NCBI GenBank assembly: GCA_024655885.1
Contig: JANLFN010000007.1
Location: 1 to 64,000, forward strand
Direction: 5' to 3'
Source of the DNA: Eubacteriales bacterium
GTDB lineage: Bacteria; Bacillota; Clostridia; Acetivibrionales; JANLFN01
DNA length: 64,000 nucleotides
Shown: positions 55,408-64,000 of the stretch, one piece after another
Layout: every line of letters starts with the position of its first letter
Numbering within the stretch: the stretch's first letter is position 1
Position numbers and translations under genes: made by a program
The notes under the pieces: generated by a model
What the model was told of the DNA's origin: nothing
Databases searched by the model: none
The model's input: the letters and a program-made list of their open reading frames with translations, nothing else

Positions 55408-58400
55408 CTATTTTAAAAATCCGACCTTTTTCATGTATTCAATTAATTTTAAAATATAGGCCCTATCTATATCCGGCCATTCAAAATCAAGCTTTTTTAA
55501 ATATTCTACCGTATCTTTGGATTGGACAATCACAGCCGGAGCATAGTGAAGCTCTTTTTCACCATTAAAATCCTGGATAACCCCTCTGAGAATTTCCTGC
55601 CTGCTGCTGTCTCTGGATATTTGCTCAATATACTCTTTAAACTGTTCCTTCCCCAGCACTTCCACATGGATGCCCACAGACTCCAGCAGTCGAAACAGGT
55701 CTTTCAGCTTTATCTTGTGATGGTTGAACATGTGGAATATCTTCCCCGGAAGCACGCCGCCCATGATTGATTTTACAATGGCTTTACTGCAGCAGTCAAC
55801 GGGAGTAAATTCAACTTCCTGCTCCAGCATGTCCTCCGAAACAGCACCCATTTGTATCAAAGACTTTATTCTGTTATAAAAAGCATTCTGGTCCACATTC
55901 ACCTGAAAATGTCCATCCCTGTGCCGGCCTGTCAGGTTCCCCACTCTGAACACCATGGCCTTCAAGTTTGAACCCGTCGCCCTGTAAATCAAATTCTCAG
56001 CCAAAAATTTACTTCTTACATACACATTCTCTTTAAAGTTTTGACCGATGTAAAAATCGTTTTCGGTCATCAATACAACCGGCTTTTCTTTTTCTTCCGG
56101 TTTCCCGGGAGAATTTCCCGAAATGCCGACGGTTGAAATGTGGCCCAGAGGAATTCCGTAAGACAGGCAAAACTCCATAACCTCTTTTGTGCCCTTAACA
56201 TTGATCTTTTCATATTCGTGGTAATCCCCATAGTGTTTTACCAGGGCCGCTGTATGTATGACCATGTCGGTTCTTTCTCCCAGTTCGGAGTACAAGTCTT
56301 CCGGCATTCCTAAACGGGGCAGGGTAATATCCCCATTGACCACATGAATTCTTTTTCCTATTTCACCGGAGTATTTGGTGCCAAAATAGAACTCCAGCAT
56401 TTCCATGAGGCGGTTTTGCGCATGCTCATGGTTTCGACCCCGTACCAGGCAGTAAAGATGGGCTTCTGTACTTGATAAAACCTCATCCAATATGTGAATA
56501 CCTAAAAATCCGGTGGCCCCTGTCAGCAAAACATTGTCCAATTTTAACTGTTCAAAGCCTGTTTCCACCCCTGCCGCCTGTTCCAGAACTCCCCCTGTGA
56601 ACAGATCCATATATTCCTCCGGGACCGCCGTATTATTCTCACAACTGCTCAGCTCTCCGCTAATCTTGGAATACAGTTCCCTGATGGTCTGATACTGGTA
56701 AAAATCCTGTGTAGTCAAACCCCAATCATGTGAAAAAGCTTTTATCTGCACCTGGATTATAGCTAAAGAATCTCCTCCCATCTCAAAAAAATTATCGTTG
56801 ATTCCTATTCTATCCACGTGCAGCACTTCAGACCAGATGCGGGCCAGTTCATTTTCAATTCTATTCCGGGGAGCTTCATATCCGGCAGCCGTATCCATAT
56901 TGGAGTCAGGCATGGGAAGAGCCTTCCTGTCGATTTTTCCACTTGGAGTCAACGGCATTTTCTCCAGCCTCATGAAATGGGAAGGGATCATGTAATCCGG
57001 CAGCTTCGATGAAAGAAAGCTTCTGAGGTCGGATACCGCCAGCTCTCTATCCGAAACAAAATAAGCACATAGATATTTATTCTTTAAAGGGCCTTCCTGG
57101 GCTGCCACAACAGCTTCTTTAATCTCCGGGTGGTTTAAAAGATGGCTTTCAACCTCGCCTAATTCTATCCGGAATCCTCTAATCTTAACCTGATGGTCTA
57201 TTCTGCCCACAAATTCTATATTCCCATCCGGCATCCATCTGGCTATATCCCCCGTTTTATACATCCTCTCCCCGGGAAAAAAGGGATCGGGTATGAACTT
57301 CTCCGCTGAAAGGTCAGGCCTGTTTAAATAGCCTCTTCCCACACTGTCGCCCGAAATATACAATTCTCCCCCTATTCCCACAGGGAGCGGCATGCCGTCC
57401 TTACCCAGGATATATATTCTGGTGTTGGATATGGGTTTGCCTATGGGAGGAAGAACGGGAATATCCCCGTCCGGCATCATTGTATATGCCGTAACCACAT
57501 GAGTTTCCGACGGGCCGTAATGGTTGTGCAGGCAAATATTATTTCTTTTCAGGTACTCCTTAAATTGCTCGGTAAGGATCAATTGTTCCCCTGCAACAAT
57601 TATATGCCGGACAGTGGCAGGCAGCCGCTTCAACAGCTCCTCCTCATTGATAACCAGTTTTAAATAGGATGTAGGCAAAAATATGGTGCGGATTTCATTC
57701 TCCTCAATAAACCTGAACAGCTCCATGGCATTTCTTTTTAGCATATCTCCCGCAATATGCAGCTCTCCGCCGGACAGCAGTGTGGAGAATATTTCCTGGT
57801 AGCAGACATCAAAGCTTATGGTGGCAAACTGGAGCACCTTGCAGCGAAACTCCAGGTTGGTTTTTGTAAACTGGTATTTCATCAGGTTAACCATATTCTT
57901 ATGTTCAAGCATAACCCCCTTCGGCTTCCCGGTAGAACCGGAGGTATAAATCACATATAACAGGTCCCCGGGCTTATTGACCGTTTCCGGATTAGTGCAC
58001 GCACCCTTGTATAATTGGCTGTCATCGATATTGACCATTCTTCCTCTATACTTGATTTTTTCCCCCAAATCGCCGCAGGTCAGCAATAATGGGGCATTAC
58101 TGTCTTCAAGCATGTAGGCGATCCTCCCCTGGGGGTAATCGGGATCTATGGGCAAAAAAGCACCTCCGGCTTTAAGTATGCCCAGGACTCCTATCACCAT
58201 TTCCGGTGACCTGTACATGGAAATGGCCACTATACTGTTGGGTTTTACCCCTATTTCTCTTAAAGCTCTTGCCAGCTGATTGGATTTTTCATTCAATTCC
58301 CTGTATGTCAGCTTCCTTCCCTCAAAAACAACGGCAGCGGCATCCGGGGTTCTTTCCGCCTGTTTTTCAAACAGCTGATGAATGGTCCCTTGGACAGGAG

Positions 58401-61400
58401 AATCCCGCCGGGTATCGTTAAAGTGGTAAAAAAGCCGGTGCCTCTCTTCTCCGGTGAGCATGTCCACTTCCCCCAGCAGTTTCTCGGGATTAGAGGCTAT
58501 TATGCCCAGGATATTCGTAAAGTGTGCTATGAGCCTTTCAATGGTTGCCTTCTTAAAAAGTTTTGTACAGTACTCCAGGCTGAAAACAATATCTTCGTCC
58601 CTTTCCACCGCCTCCAGCAGCAGGTCGAACTTCGCTATCCGGTGGATATCCTTATAGGGGGTGAGCTTAAGGTCCCCTATTTTTATCTCCGCCGTATCCA
58701 CATGCTGTAAGACAAACATGGTGTCAAAGAGCGGATTTCTGCTCAAATCCCTCCTGAGCTTCAGTTTTCCTACCAGCTCCTCAAAAGGATAATCCTGGTT
58801 TTCATAGGCCTTCAGTGCCTGGGCTTTTACTTCTTCAAGAAACTCGGAAAATTTTTTTGAGGCTGTGGGATAGTTCCTCATGACCAGCGTATTTACAAAC
58901 ATTCCCATTATGCCCTCCAGGTCCGCGTGCCTTCTGCCCACAATGGGAGCGCCCACCAAAATATCCTCCTGTCCCGAGTATTTATAGAGCAGCACATTAT
59001 ATGCGGCCAGCAAAACCATATACAAAGTTGCCCCCATTTGATTTGCCAGCTTTTTTATACTCCTTGACAGTTCCTTTCCCGCATGGAAATACAGGATGTC
59101 TCCTTCATAACTCTGTATGGAGGGCCTGGGATAATCGGTAGGCAGATCCAATACGGGAATTTCTCCCGACAAAATATTCAGCCAATTCTCTTCCTGTTTT
59201 TTGATATAGTCCGAATGATACAATCCGTTTTGCCATGCGCAGTAATCCTTATACTGTATTCTCAGGGCCGGCAAGGACTCTCCTGCGTATAGCTTGTCCA
59301 GATCATGCAAAAGGATCTCCATGGATGCCCCGTCACATATAATATGGTGCAAATCCAACAACAGGATGTGCCTGTTTTCCGCCAGCTTCACCAGCTTCAC
59401 CCTCAACAGGGGAGCTTTACTTAAATCAAAAGGCCGGATAAACGTTTCAATAATCTCTTTTACAGCAGTTTCATCCGATTCCATAAAATCAATATTAAAA
59501 TCAACCCTGTCGGAGATTTTTTGGACAGGCTTCCCATCCACCATTTTGAAGGATGTCCTAAAAGCTTCATGCCTTTTTATCAGCTCCGCGAAGGCATTTT
59601 CAAATCGGGTCCTGTCCAATTTTCCTTCCAGCACCATAATGCCCGGCATATTATAGGCTATGCTGTCCTCCTCCAGCCGCATTAATACAAAAAGCCTTTT
59701 TTGCGCCGATGACATGGGATAGTATTCCTGTTCTTCTACAGGCTCAATGGGAATATATAGGCTTTTTTGGGCACTCTTAATGTATGTCCCCAATTCCTTT
59801 ATTGTGCGGACCTTGTACAGTTCTTCCAGCGGGACCTGAATGTTAAAATGTTTGTTTAGCTTTGAAACAAGGGATATCAGGCTTAAAGAATCGCCTCCCA
59901 GTTCAAAAAAATCATCCTGTATCCCTACCCTGGTCACCTTTAGCACTTCACACCATATTTCCGCCAGCTCTTTTTCAACCTCATCGGTGGGAGCGATATA
60001 CTCGGACGTGATATAAGTGCTTGTTTCAGGCTCGGGCAGTTCATCCCGGCTGACCTTTCCGTTGGGACTTAAAGGGATCTTATCCATTTGCACAAAAAAT
60101 GACGGAATCATGTATCCGGGCAGTTTTTCCGAGAGGAAAGTCCTTAAGTCGGGCAGCCATAGTTTTGTGTCCGATTCAAAGTATGCACACAAATATTTTT
60201 TCCCTTGACCGTTTTCCCGGTCCATTACTACTGCTTTCTTTATACCTTTGTATTTTAATATCCAGTTTTCTATTTCTCCCAGTTCTACTCTGAAGCCTCT
60301 TATTTTTACCTGGTGGTCTATTCTTCCTAGAAACTCAATATCCCCCTTCGGGAACCACCGCGCCAGGTCACCTGTTTTGTACATTTTTTCTCCGGGAATA
60401 AAAGGGTTTAAAATAAACCTTTCCTCTGTCAGTCCGGGCTTATTCAAGTATCCTCTTCCAAGCCCTTCCCCTGCAATATACAGCTCTCCCGGAACTCCTA
60501 TGGGAACAGGGTTTAGATATTTATCCAATATATAGATACGGGTATTGGCTATGGGTTTGCCGATGTTGATGGTTTTCTCTTCCGTTAAATCTTTAAATGT
60601 AACTCCTACCGTTGTTTCAGTGGGTCCATACCCATTAAATATTCTGGCCTTTGTTATCTCTTTCAACCGCTCCAATAAATTTTTAGTAAAAACTTCCCCC
60701 CCGATGATTATTTCTTTTATATTTTTAAAACAGGCCTCGCAATCCTTGTCCTCAGCTAACAGCTGAATCCTGGACGGTGTTGCATGGATCTTTTCAACGC
60801 CGTGCTTAAGAATTAATTCACTCGTCAATTTGGGCATTTTCCGTTCATCTTCATTGGCAATGACGATTTTCAATCCTCTCATAAGTGAAGGCAGCAGTTC
60901 AAATACAAATATATCAAAGGAAATAGTAGATATTGACAGAACCGTAACCCCCGGAGAAAAATCCATCAAATCGCATACTCCTTTAGTAAAGTTGTTTACA
61001 CATTTATGCTCGATCATGACGGCTTTGGGATCCCCTGTGGAGCCCGAAGTATAGATTACATACGCCAAATCACCGGACCTGTTTATATTCTCCAAGTTAG
61101 AGCTGTTTCCCGTATAGACCAGCGGAGAATCTATTTCTATAATTACAGGCCCCGGCTTGATCCTGTCTTTTAACTGAGCCTGTGTCAATATAAGCTCAAC
61201 ACCGCTGTCCTGGAGCATATAGCTTATCCGGTCGTCAGGATATTCCGGATCTATGGGCAAATAGGCCCCTCCGGCCTTAAGTATTGCCATAATGCCAATG
61301 ACCATTTCAAGTGAACGGCCAATCATGATTCCCACAATACTATCGGGCCTGACACCTCGATCCCTCAGAACCCTTGCCAGCTGGTTGGATTTTTCATTCA

Positions 61401-62868
61401 GTTCTCTATAGCTTAACTGCCTGTCCTCAAAAACAGCCGCCAAAGAATGGGGTGTCCTTTCCACCTGTTCCTCAAACAGTTGCTGTATGGTTTTATCTTT
61501 TGGGTATTCGGTTTCCGTTCTGTTAAATCCCAGCAATATTCTTTGCTTTTCTTCTTCCTCCAGGATTTCAAGCCGGCATATTTTTTTATGCGGGTTTCTT
61601 ATGGCATCCTGCAGCAAAGCCAACATGTGTTTATGAATATATTCCATATCTTTGGCCGAAAATACATCGGGAAGGTAGTCGTAATTCAGTATTAAGTTAC
61701 CGTCATTCTCCCTTTCATCAATATGAATATAAAGGGAATCGGTCTGATGACCGTTAAAATGCCATCTGCCCTCATAATTGCCGATATATGTAGATTTATT
61801 CAGTTTGGCATTCTGATACGATAGAACAATATCATAAAGATGGTCGCTGTTCCTGTGTTTCTCCCTGATATCTTTAAGCAGCAAGTCGTAAGGATATTCA
61901 TAGTGCCTCAAAACAAGCATCCACTCTTTGACTATGGATTGGATAAAACCAGAAAAGTCAAGCTCCTCCTCTATATTAATCCGGATAGGTACCGTGCTAA
62001 TAAACATTCCGGCTATATTTTTCTCTCTTGCATTGCACCTGTTTAAAACCGGCGTACCCAGAACAATCTCCTTCTTTTGTGTAACCCTGCTGATGTATAT
62101 GGAAAGTACGGCAAGAAAAAACGTGAAGATTGAAGTTTTACTTTCGGCACAGTACCGGTGTATTTGCGACGCCAGTTCTACAGGAATTACGAAGGCCTTT
62201 CTCTTTGATCTGGTACTTTTGAAAGGGGCACTTTTACTTTTTAAGCTGGTAATTTCCGGGACATCGGTAAACCTGGAATTCCAGAATTCCCTGTCTCTAA
62301 TAAATTTTTTAGAATTCTTATAGCTTTTTTCCCTCAAAATGAATTCGGTGTACGAAGGCATCTTTTCTGAAGGGATTGCAGTGCCGTTTACAAGGCACCC
62401 GTAGTATTCCATGATCTGATTTACAATCAGCGATATCGTCCATGCATCCGAAATCAAATGATGGGTTTTTATGTAAAAGCCTCCCTCGTTGTGGCTGATT
62501 TTCACGAGAGCAAAATAAAAGAGATCGGATTCTATCAGGTTAAAAGGTTTCCGTGTCTGGTATTCATCCCATTTATACAATTCTCCGATAGTTTTTCCGC
62601 TAAAATCAAAAAAATCAAGCTTTATGTAATTATACTCGGAAATATACTGTTTCGGCTCATCCTCGGTTTCAACCATTCTTAGCCGCATTGAATCATTTTT
62701 TTGTATGGCAGTATTGATCGCTTTTTCAAGCAATGCATAATCAATATTTCCTTTTATCTTGGCTGTGCCTGCAATATTCCCAATGCTGGTATGAGGATGC
62801 AACTTTTCCGTATACCATATTCCTTTTTGCGGATGTGTCAGTGGATAGTACATATCTCTCATACTCAT
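55408..62868 (-). CDS. Dimodular NRPS C-A-T-C-A-T-R with terminal reductase, 2486 aa
   Basis: A nonribosomal peptide synthetase. Domains: C1 (about residues 5-440; HHLISD at 136-141), A1 (460-945; YTSGSTG at 606-612), T1 (phosphopantetheine Ser994 in GGDSL), C2 (1048-1480; HHIICDG at 1174-1180), A2 (1495-1985), T2 (Ser2034), thioester reductase R (about 2110-2486; GATGFLG at 2117-2123, Tyr2283 and Lys2287). Pocket residues read DVQFIAHVVK for A2, a proline-type code, and DIFHIGGVGK for A1, not assigned. The leading C suggests an N-acyl starter or a partner in trans. Reductive release predicts an aldehyde or alcohol. ATG at 62868 has GAGGAGG upstream. No PPTase, MbtH or transporter lies nearby. 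Confidence 0.93.
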   Translation of the reverse strand: MSMRDMYYPLTHPQKGIWYTEKLHPHTSIGNIAGTAKIKGNIDYALLEKAINTAIQKNDSMRLRMVETEDEPKQYISEYNYIKLDFFDFSGKTIGELYKWDEYQTRKPFNLIESDLFYFALVKISHNEGGFYIKTHHLISDAWTISLIVNQIMEYYGCLVNGTAIPSEKMPSYTEFILREKSYKNSKKFIRDREFWNSRFTDVPEITSLKSKSAPFKSTRSKRKAFVIPVELASQIHRYCAESKTSIFTFFLAVLSIYISRVTQKKEIVLGTPVLNRCNAREKNIAGMFISTVPIRINIEEELDFSGFIQSIVKEWMLVLRHYEYPYDLLLKDIREKHRNSDHLYDIVLSYQNAKLNKSTYIGNYEGRWHFNGHQTDSLYIHIDERENDGNLILNYDYLPDVFSAKDMEYIHKHMLALLQDAIRNPHKKICRLEILEEEEKQRILLGFNRTETEYPKDKTIQQLFEEQVERTPHSLAAVFEDRQLSYRELNEKSNQLARVLRDRGVRPDSIVGIMIGRSLEMVIGIMAILKAGGAYLPIDPEYPDDRISYMLQDSGVELILTQAQLKDRIKPGPVIIEIDSPLVYTGNSSNLENINRSGDLAYVIYTSGSTGDPKAVMIEHKCVNNFTKGVCDLMDFSPGVTVLSISTISFDIFVFELLPSLMRGLKIVIANEDERKMPKLTSELILKHGVEKIHATPSRIQLLAEDKDCEACFKNIKEIIIGGEVFTKNLLERLKEITKARIFNGYGPTETTVGVTFKDLTEEKTINIGKPIANTRIYILDKYLNPVPIGVPGELYIAGEGLGRGYLNKPGLTEERFILNPFIPGEKMYKTGDLARWFPKGDIEFLGRIDHQVKIRGFRVELGEIENWILKYKGIKKAVVMDRENGQGKKYLCAYFESDTKLWLPDLRTFLSEKLPGYMIPSFFVQMDKIPLSPNGKVSRDELPEPETSTYITSEYIAPTDEVEKELAEIWCEVLKVTRVGIQDDFFELGGDSLSLISLVSKLNKHFNIQVPLEELYKVRTIKELGTYIKSAQKSLYIPIEPVEEQEYYPMSSAQKRLFVLMRLEEDSIAYNMPGIMVLEGKLDRTRFENAFAELIKRHEAFRTSFKMVDGKPVQKISDRVDFNIDFMESDETAVKEIIETFIRPFDLSKAPLLRVKLVKLAENRHILLLDLHHIICDGASMEILLHDLDKLYAGESLPALRIQYKDYCAWQNGLYHSDYIKKQEENWLNILSGEIPVLDLPTDYPRPSIQSYEGDILYFHAGKELSRSIKKLANQMGATLYMVLLAAYNVLLYKYSGQEDILVGAPIVGRRHADLEGIMGMFVNTLVMRNYPTASKKFSEFLEEVKAQALKAYENQDYPFEELVGKLKLRRDLSRNPLFDTMFVLQHVDTAEIKIGDLKLTPYKDIHRIAKFDLLLEAVERDEDIVFSLEYCTKLFKKATIERLIAHFTNILGIIASNPEKLLGEVDMLTGEERHRLFYHFNDTRRDSPVQGTIHQLFEKQAERTPDAAAVVFEGRKLTYRELNEKSNQLARALREIGVKPNSIVAISMYRSPEMVIGVLGILKAGGAFLPIDPDYPQGRIAYMLEDSNAPLLLTCGDLGEKIKYRGRMVNIDDSQLYKGACTNPETVNKPGDLLYVIYTSGSTGKPKGVMLEHKNMVNLMKYQFTKTNLEFRCKVLQFATISFDVCYQEIFSTLLSGGELHIAGDMLKRNAMELFRFIEENEIRTIFLPTSYLKLVINEEELLKRLPATVRHIIVAGEQLILTEQFKEYLKRNNICLHNHYGPSETHVVTAYTMMPDGDIPVLPPIGKPISNTRIYILGKDGMPLPVGIGGELYISGDSVGRGYLNRPDLSAEKFIPDPFFPGERMYKTGDIARWMPDGNIEFVGRIDHQVKIRGFRIELGEVESHLLNHPEIKEAVVAAQEGPLKNKYLCAYFVSDRELAVSDLRSFLSSKLPDYMIPSHFMRLEKMPLTPSGKIDRKALPMPDSNMDTAAGYEAPRNRIENELARIWSEVLHVDRIGINDNFFEMGGDSLAIIQVQIKAFSHDWGLTTQDFYQYQTIRELYSKISGELSSCENNTAVPEEYMDLFTGGVLEQAAGVETGFEQLKLDNVLLTGATGFLGIHILDEVLSSTEAHLYCLVRGRNHEHAQNRLMEMLEFYFGTKYSGEIGKRIHVVNGDITLPRLGMPEDLYSELGERTDMVIHTAALVKHYGDYHEYEKINVKGTKEVMEFCLSYGIPLGHISTVGISGNSPGKPEEKEKPVVLMTENDFYIGQNFKENVYVRSKFLAENLIYRATGSNLKAMVFRVGNLTGRHRDGHFQVNVDQNAFYNRIKSLIQMGAVSEDMLEQEVEFTPVDCCSKAIVKSIMGGVLPGKIFHMFNHHKIKLKDLFRLLESVGIHVEVLGKEQFKEYIEQISRDSSRQEILRGVIQDFNGEKELHYAPAVIVQSKDTVEYLKKLDFEWPDIDRAYILKLIEYMKKVGFLK

Positions 62869-63207
62869 CTTTTCCTCCTCACGGACCAATGTACCATGTA
62901 TCGTTAATTTTAATTAAATCTTAAAAACTTTATATAAAGATGCCGCTTTACCGATTAAATTTATTTGATCGCCTGCTGCAATAGGTATATTCGTTACAGG
63001 GCCACGAATACTTTTTAGCATGACCAATTTCTAGCCTTCCCAGAATGCTAAAAACGCGCTTCTTTGATGGTTCGTTGCCGTGCCTCGCTTCCGGGGCCCA
63101 ATCCGGCTGCGGGGCACTTGTGAACATATCTACTTGTTTTTACATAATTTTCACACCCACTTAAACAATGAAATTATATCACGATATCACCATAAGCACT
63201 ATACTTT

Positions 63208-63396
63208 TTAAGCTTTTCTGCATTTAGGACGCGCACATCTGCTTAACCGATTTTTTCTTCTTAATATGTCCTCACCCCCAAGTTCAGGCATGGGATTTTT
63301 ATGGAACTCATGGACACCGGTTTTATAAAGGGCGTTTAAATCCTCCTCTTTTAGGACATTGGAACAACCGGAAAATTTAATTTTTAAATGTAATAC
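63208..63396 (-). pseudogene. Unrecognised coding remnant (about 62 codons)
   Basis: An open minus-strand frame reads FSGCSNVLKEEDLNALYKTG and then VHEFHKNPMPELGGEDILRR before a basic tail and stop at 63208. It has protein-like composition but no start codon with a ribosome site. I do not recognise the family. It looks like the 3' end of a lost gene. Confidence 0.35.
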
Positions 63397-63559
63397 CTGT
63401 ATTAAATGTATATAAATATATTATAATTATAACAAAATAACCCCTCGATTTGAAGAAAAAGTAAAAATAACAAAAATTGCAAGCTTTTTACCGCTTGCAG
63501 TTTTAAATATTCGCATCTTCAATTCTTACTTATTCCGCCGCTTTATTCTTCATCTTTGT

Positions 63560-63739
63560 TTACAGCAGCGGGTCCGTGGCCGATGCCGGGTGCCCTTTTT
63601 CTTCCAGGAAAGGAGGAATTTCTTTCGCAGTGGTCCCAGCAGATATTCTTATGTCGTCCCGGGGGCCCAATGCAATGAGAAAAGCCTTAACACGGTTCTT
63701 CTGGCATTCCAGGTGAGCCGCTTTATTCCCGGGAGCCAT
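63560..63739 (-). pseudogene. Unrecognised coding remnant, 59 codons
   Basis: From an ATG at 63739 the frame reads MAPGNKAAHLECQKNRVKAF and continues through IALGPRDDIRISAGTTAKEI to a stop. The same frame is open for ten more codons upstream (GGLAFGG). The GGGGGA before the ATG is too close to be a good ribosome site. It has protein-like composition and GC-rich codons unlike the flanking DNA. Family not recognised; probably a gene fragment. Confidence 0.35.
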
Positions 63740-63762
63740 TCCCCCAAACGCCAGACCGCCCC

Positions 63763-63906
63763 TTAAGTCAATTCACTGCCTTCAAGCGCTTGTGTGTACG
63801 CCCTGGTATGGGTGCTGAAAATATCGCCTGATTCCAGGATTGACAGGGTGAACTCTTTTTCACCATAAGAATGTTTATAATTCAATACTCTGCGCCATCC
63901 TTTCAT
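63763..63906 (-). pseudogene. Crp/Fnr-family regulator fragment, 47 aa
   Basis: The frame contains VLNYKHSYGEKEFTLSIL and ESGDIFSTHTRAYTQALEGS, matching the middle of the cyclic-nucleotide-binding (sensor) domain of Crp/Fnr regulators of the CooA-like type. It lacks the N-terminal strands, the dimerisation helix and the HTH. No ribosome site precedes the ATG. It is a broken remnant. Confidence 0.65.
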
Positions 63907-64000
63907 TAGACGTAGTGAATTTACAGGCCGCCGCATATTTGTATTATTGCTGGAAATGCTAATTCAAGGGCAACTGTAGTAAAGCGATTTTTAACCCATA

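Larger units (their letters stand above)
62869..64000. other. Decayed intergenic region with gene fragments
   Basis: About 1.1 kb upstream of the NRPS has no intact gene. It is mosaic: AT-rich stretches (62900-62990, 63130-63230, 63390-63480) alternate with GC-rich patches (63040-63120, 63560-63760). Minus-strand frames in the patches look like pieces of real genes, listed separately. A 45-codon frame (about 62985-63125) has no ribosome site. The NRPS promoter must lie here but no clear -35/-10 is seen. Confidence 0.6.

Overview
The window reads as a chromosomal segment of a spore-forming Clostridia (low-GC Firmicutes, anaerobic lifestyle). The grounds are spoIVA, the germination protease gpr, an alpha/beta SASP, a GerA/GerB/GerC germinant-receptor operon, pta-ackA acetate metabolism, GatCAB, the clustering of gpsA-plsY-der with a DUF512 radical-SAM gene, and many TTG/GTG starts behind strong GGAGG ribosome sites. 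It resembles Acetivibrio/Ruminiclostridium-like genomes, but the species cannot be fixed from sequence alone. No phage, insertion sequence or CRISPR array is visible.

Layout. 1-1.4 kb: tRNA-Val, tRNA-Ala and tRNA-Lys; the Lys gene has a leader that can fold as an H-type pseudoknot. 1.5-10.8 kb: an apparent cell-envelope stress module made of uppP, a lipoprotein plus two ABC ATPases plus a FtsX-type permease, an OmpR-family two-component pair and a glycosyltransferase-GtrA fusion. Four promoters in this block carry the same heptamer (TTCTAAT on the coding strand) repeated with an exact 11-bp period, which ties the genes into one likely regulon. 10.8-13 kb: a truncated XRE regulator with an operator, tiny ORFs, an HD-GYP protein and an AT-rich spacer. 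13-29.5 kb: housekeeping genes, all on the minus strand (phosphoglucomutase, spoIVA, gpsA-plsY-der-DUF512, rpmF/DUF177, pta-ackA, gatCAB, rhomboid-TPR).

29.6-42.6 kb: a TIGR02206 membrane protein, an SPFH protein, ligA, an M50-like membrane protein, gpr, rpsT, holA-comEC, a cell-wall NlpC/P60 hydrolase under a c-di-AMP (ydaO) riboswitch, a GNAT, a SASP and sfsA. 42.6-50.5 kb: a flavin amine oxidase, the germinant-receptor operon gerA-gerB-gerC followed by an easily missed 58-residue two-helix protein, and uraA. 50.7-55.3 kb: a c-di-GMP-I riboswitch in front of an HD-GYP phosphodiesterase-like gene, convergent with a 7TM histidine kinase / REC-HD-GYP pair. 55.4-62.9 kb: one 2486-residue NRPS (C-A-T-C-A-T-R) whose second A domain has a proline-type pocket and whose terminal reductase should release a peptide aldehyde. 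62.9-64 kb: decayed sequence with gene fragments, including part of a Crp/Fnr regulator.

The most promising material is the 11-bp phased regulon around uppP, the NRPS predicted to make an N-capped Xaa-prolinal, and the RNA and operator elements (pseudoknot leader, two riboswitches, 13-bp tandem repeat, pta-ackA operator). All functional statements are inferred from sequence and family knowledge; no database search was run.
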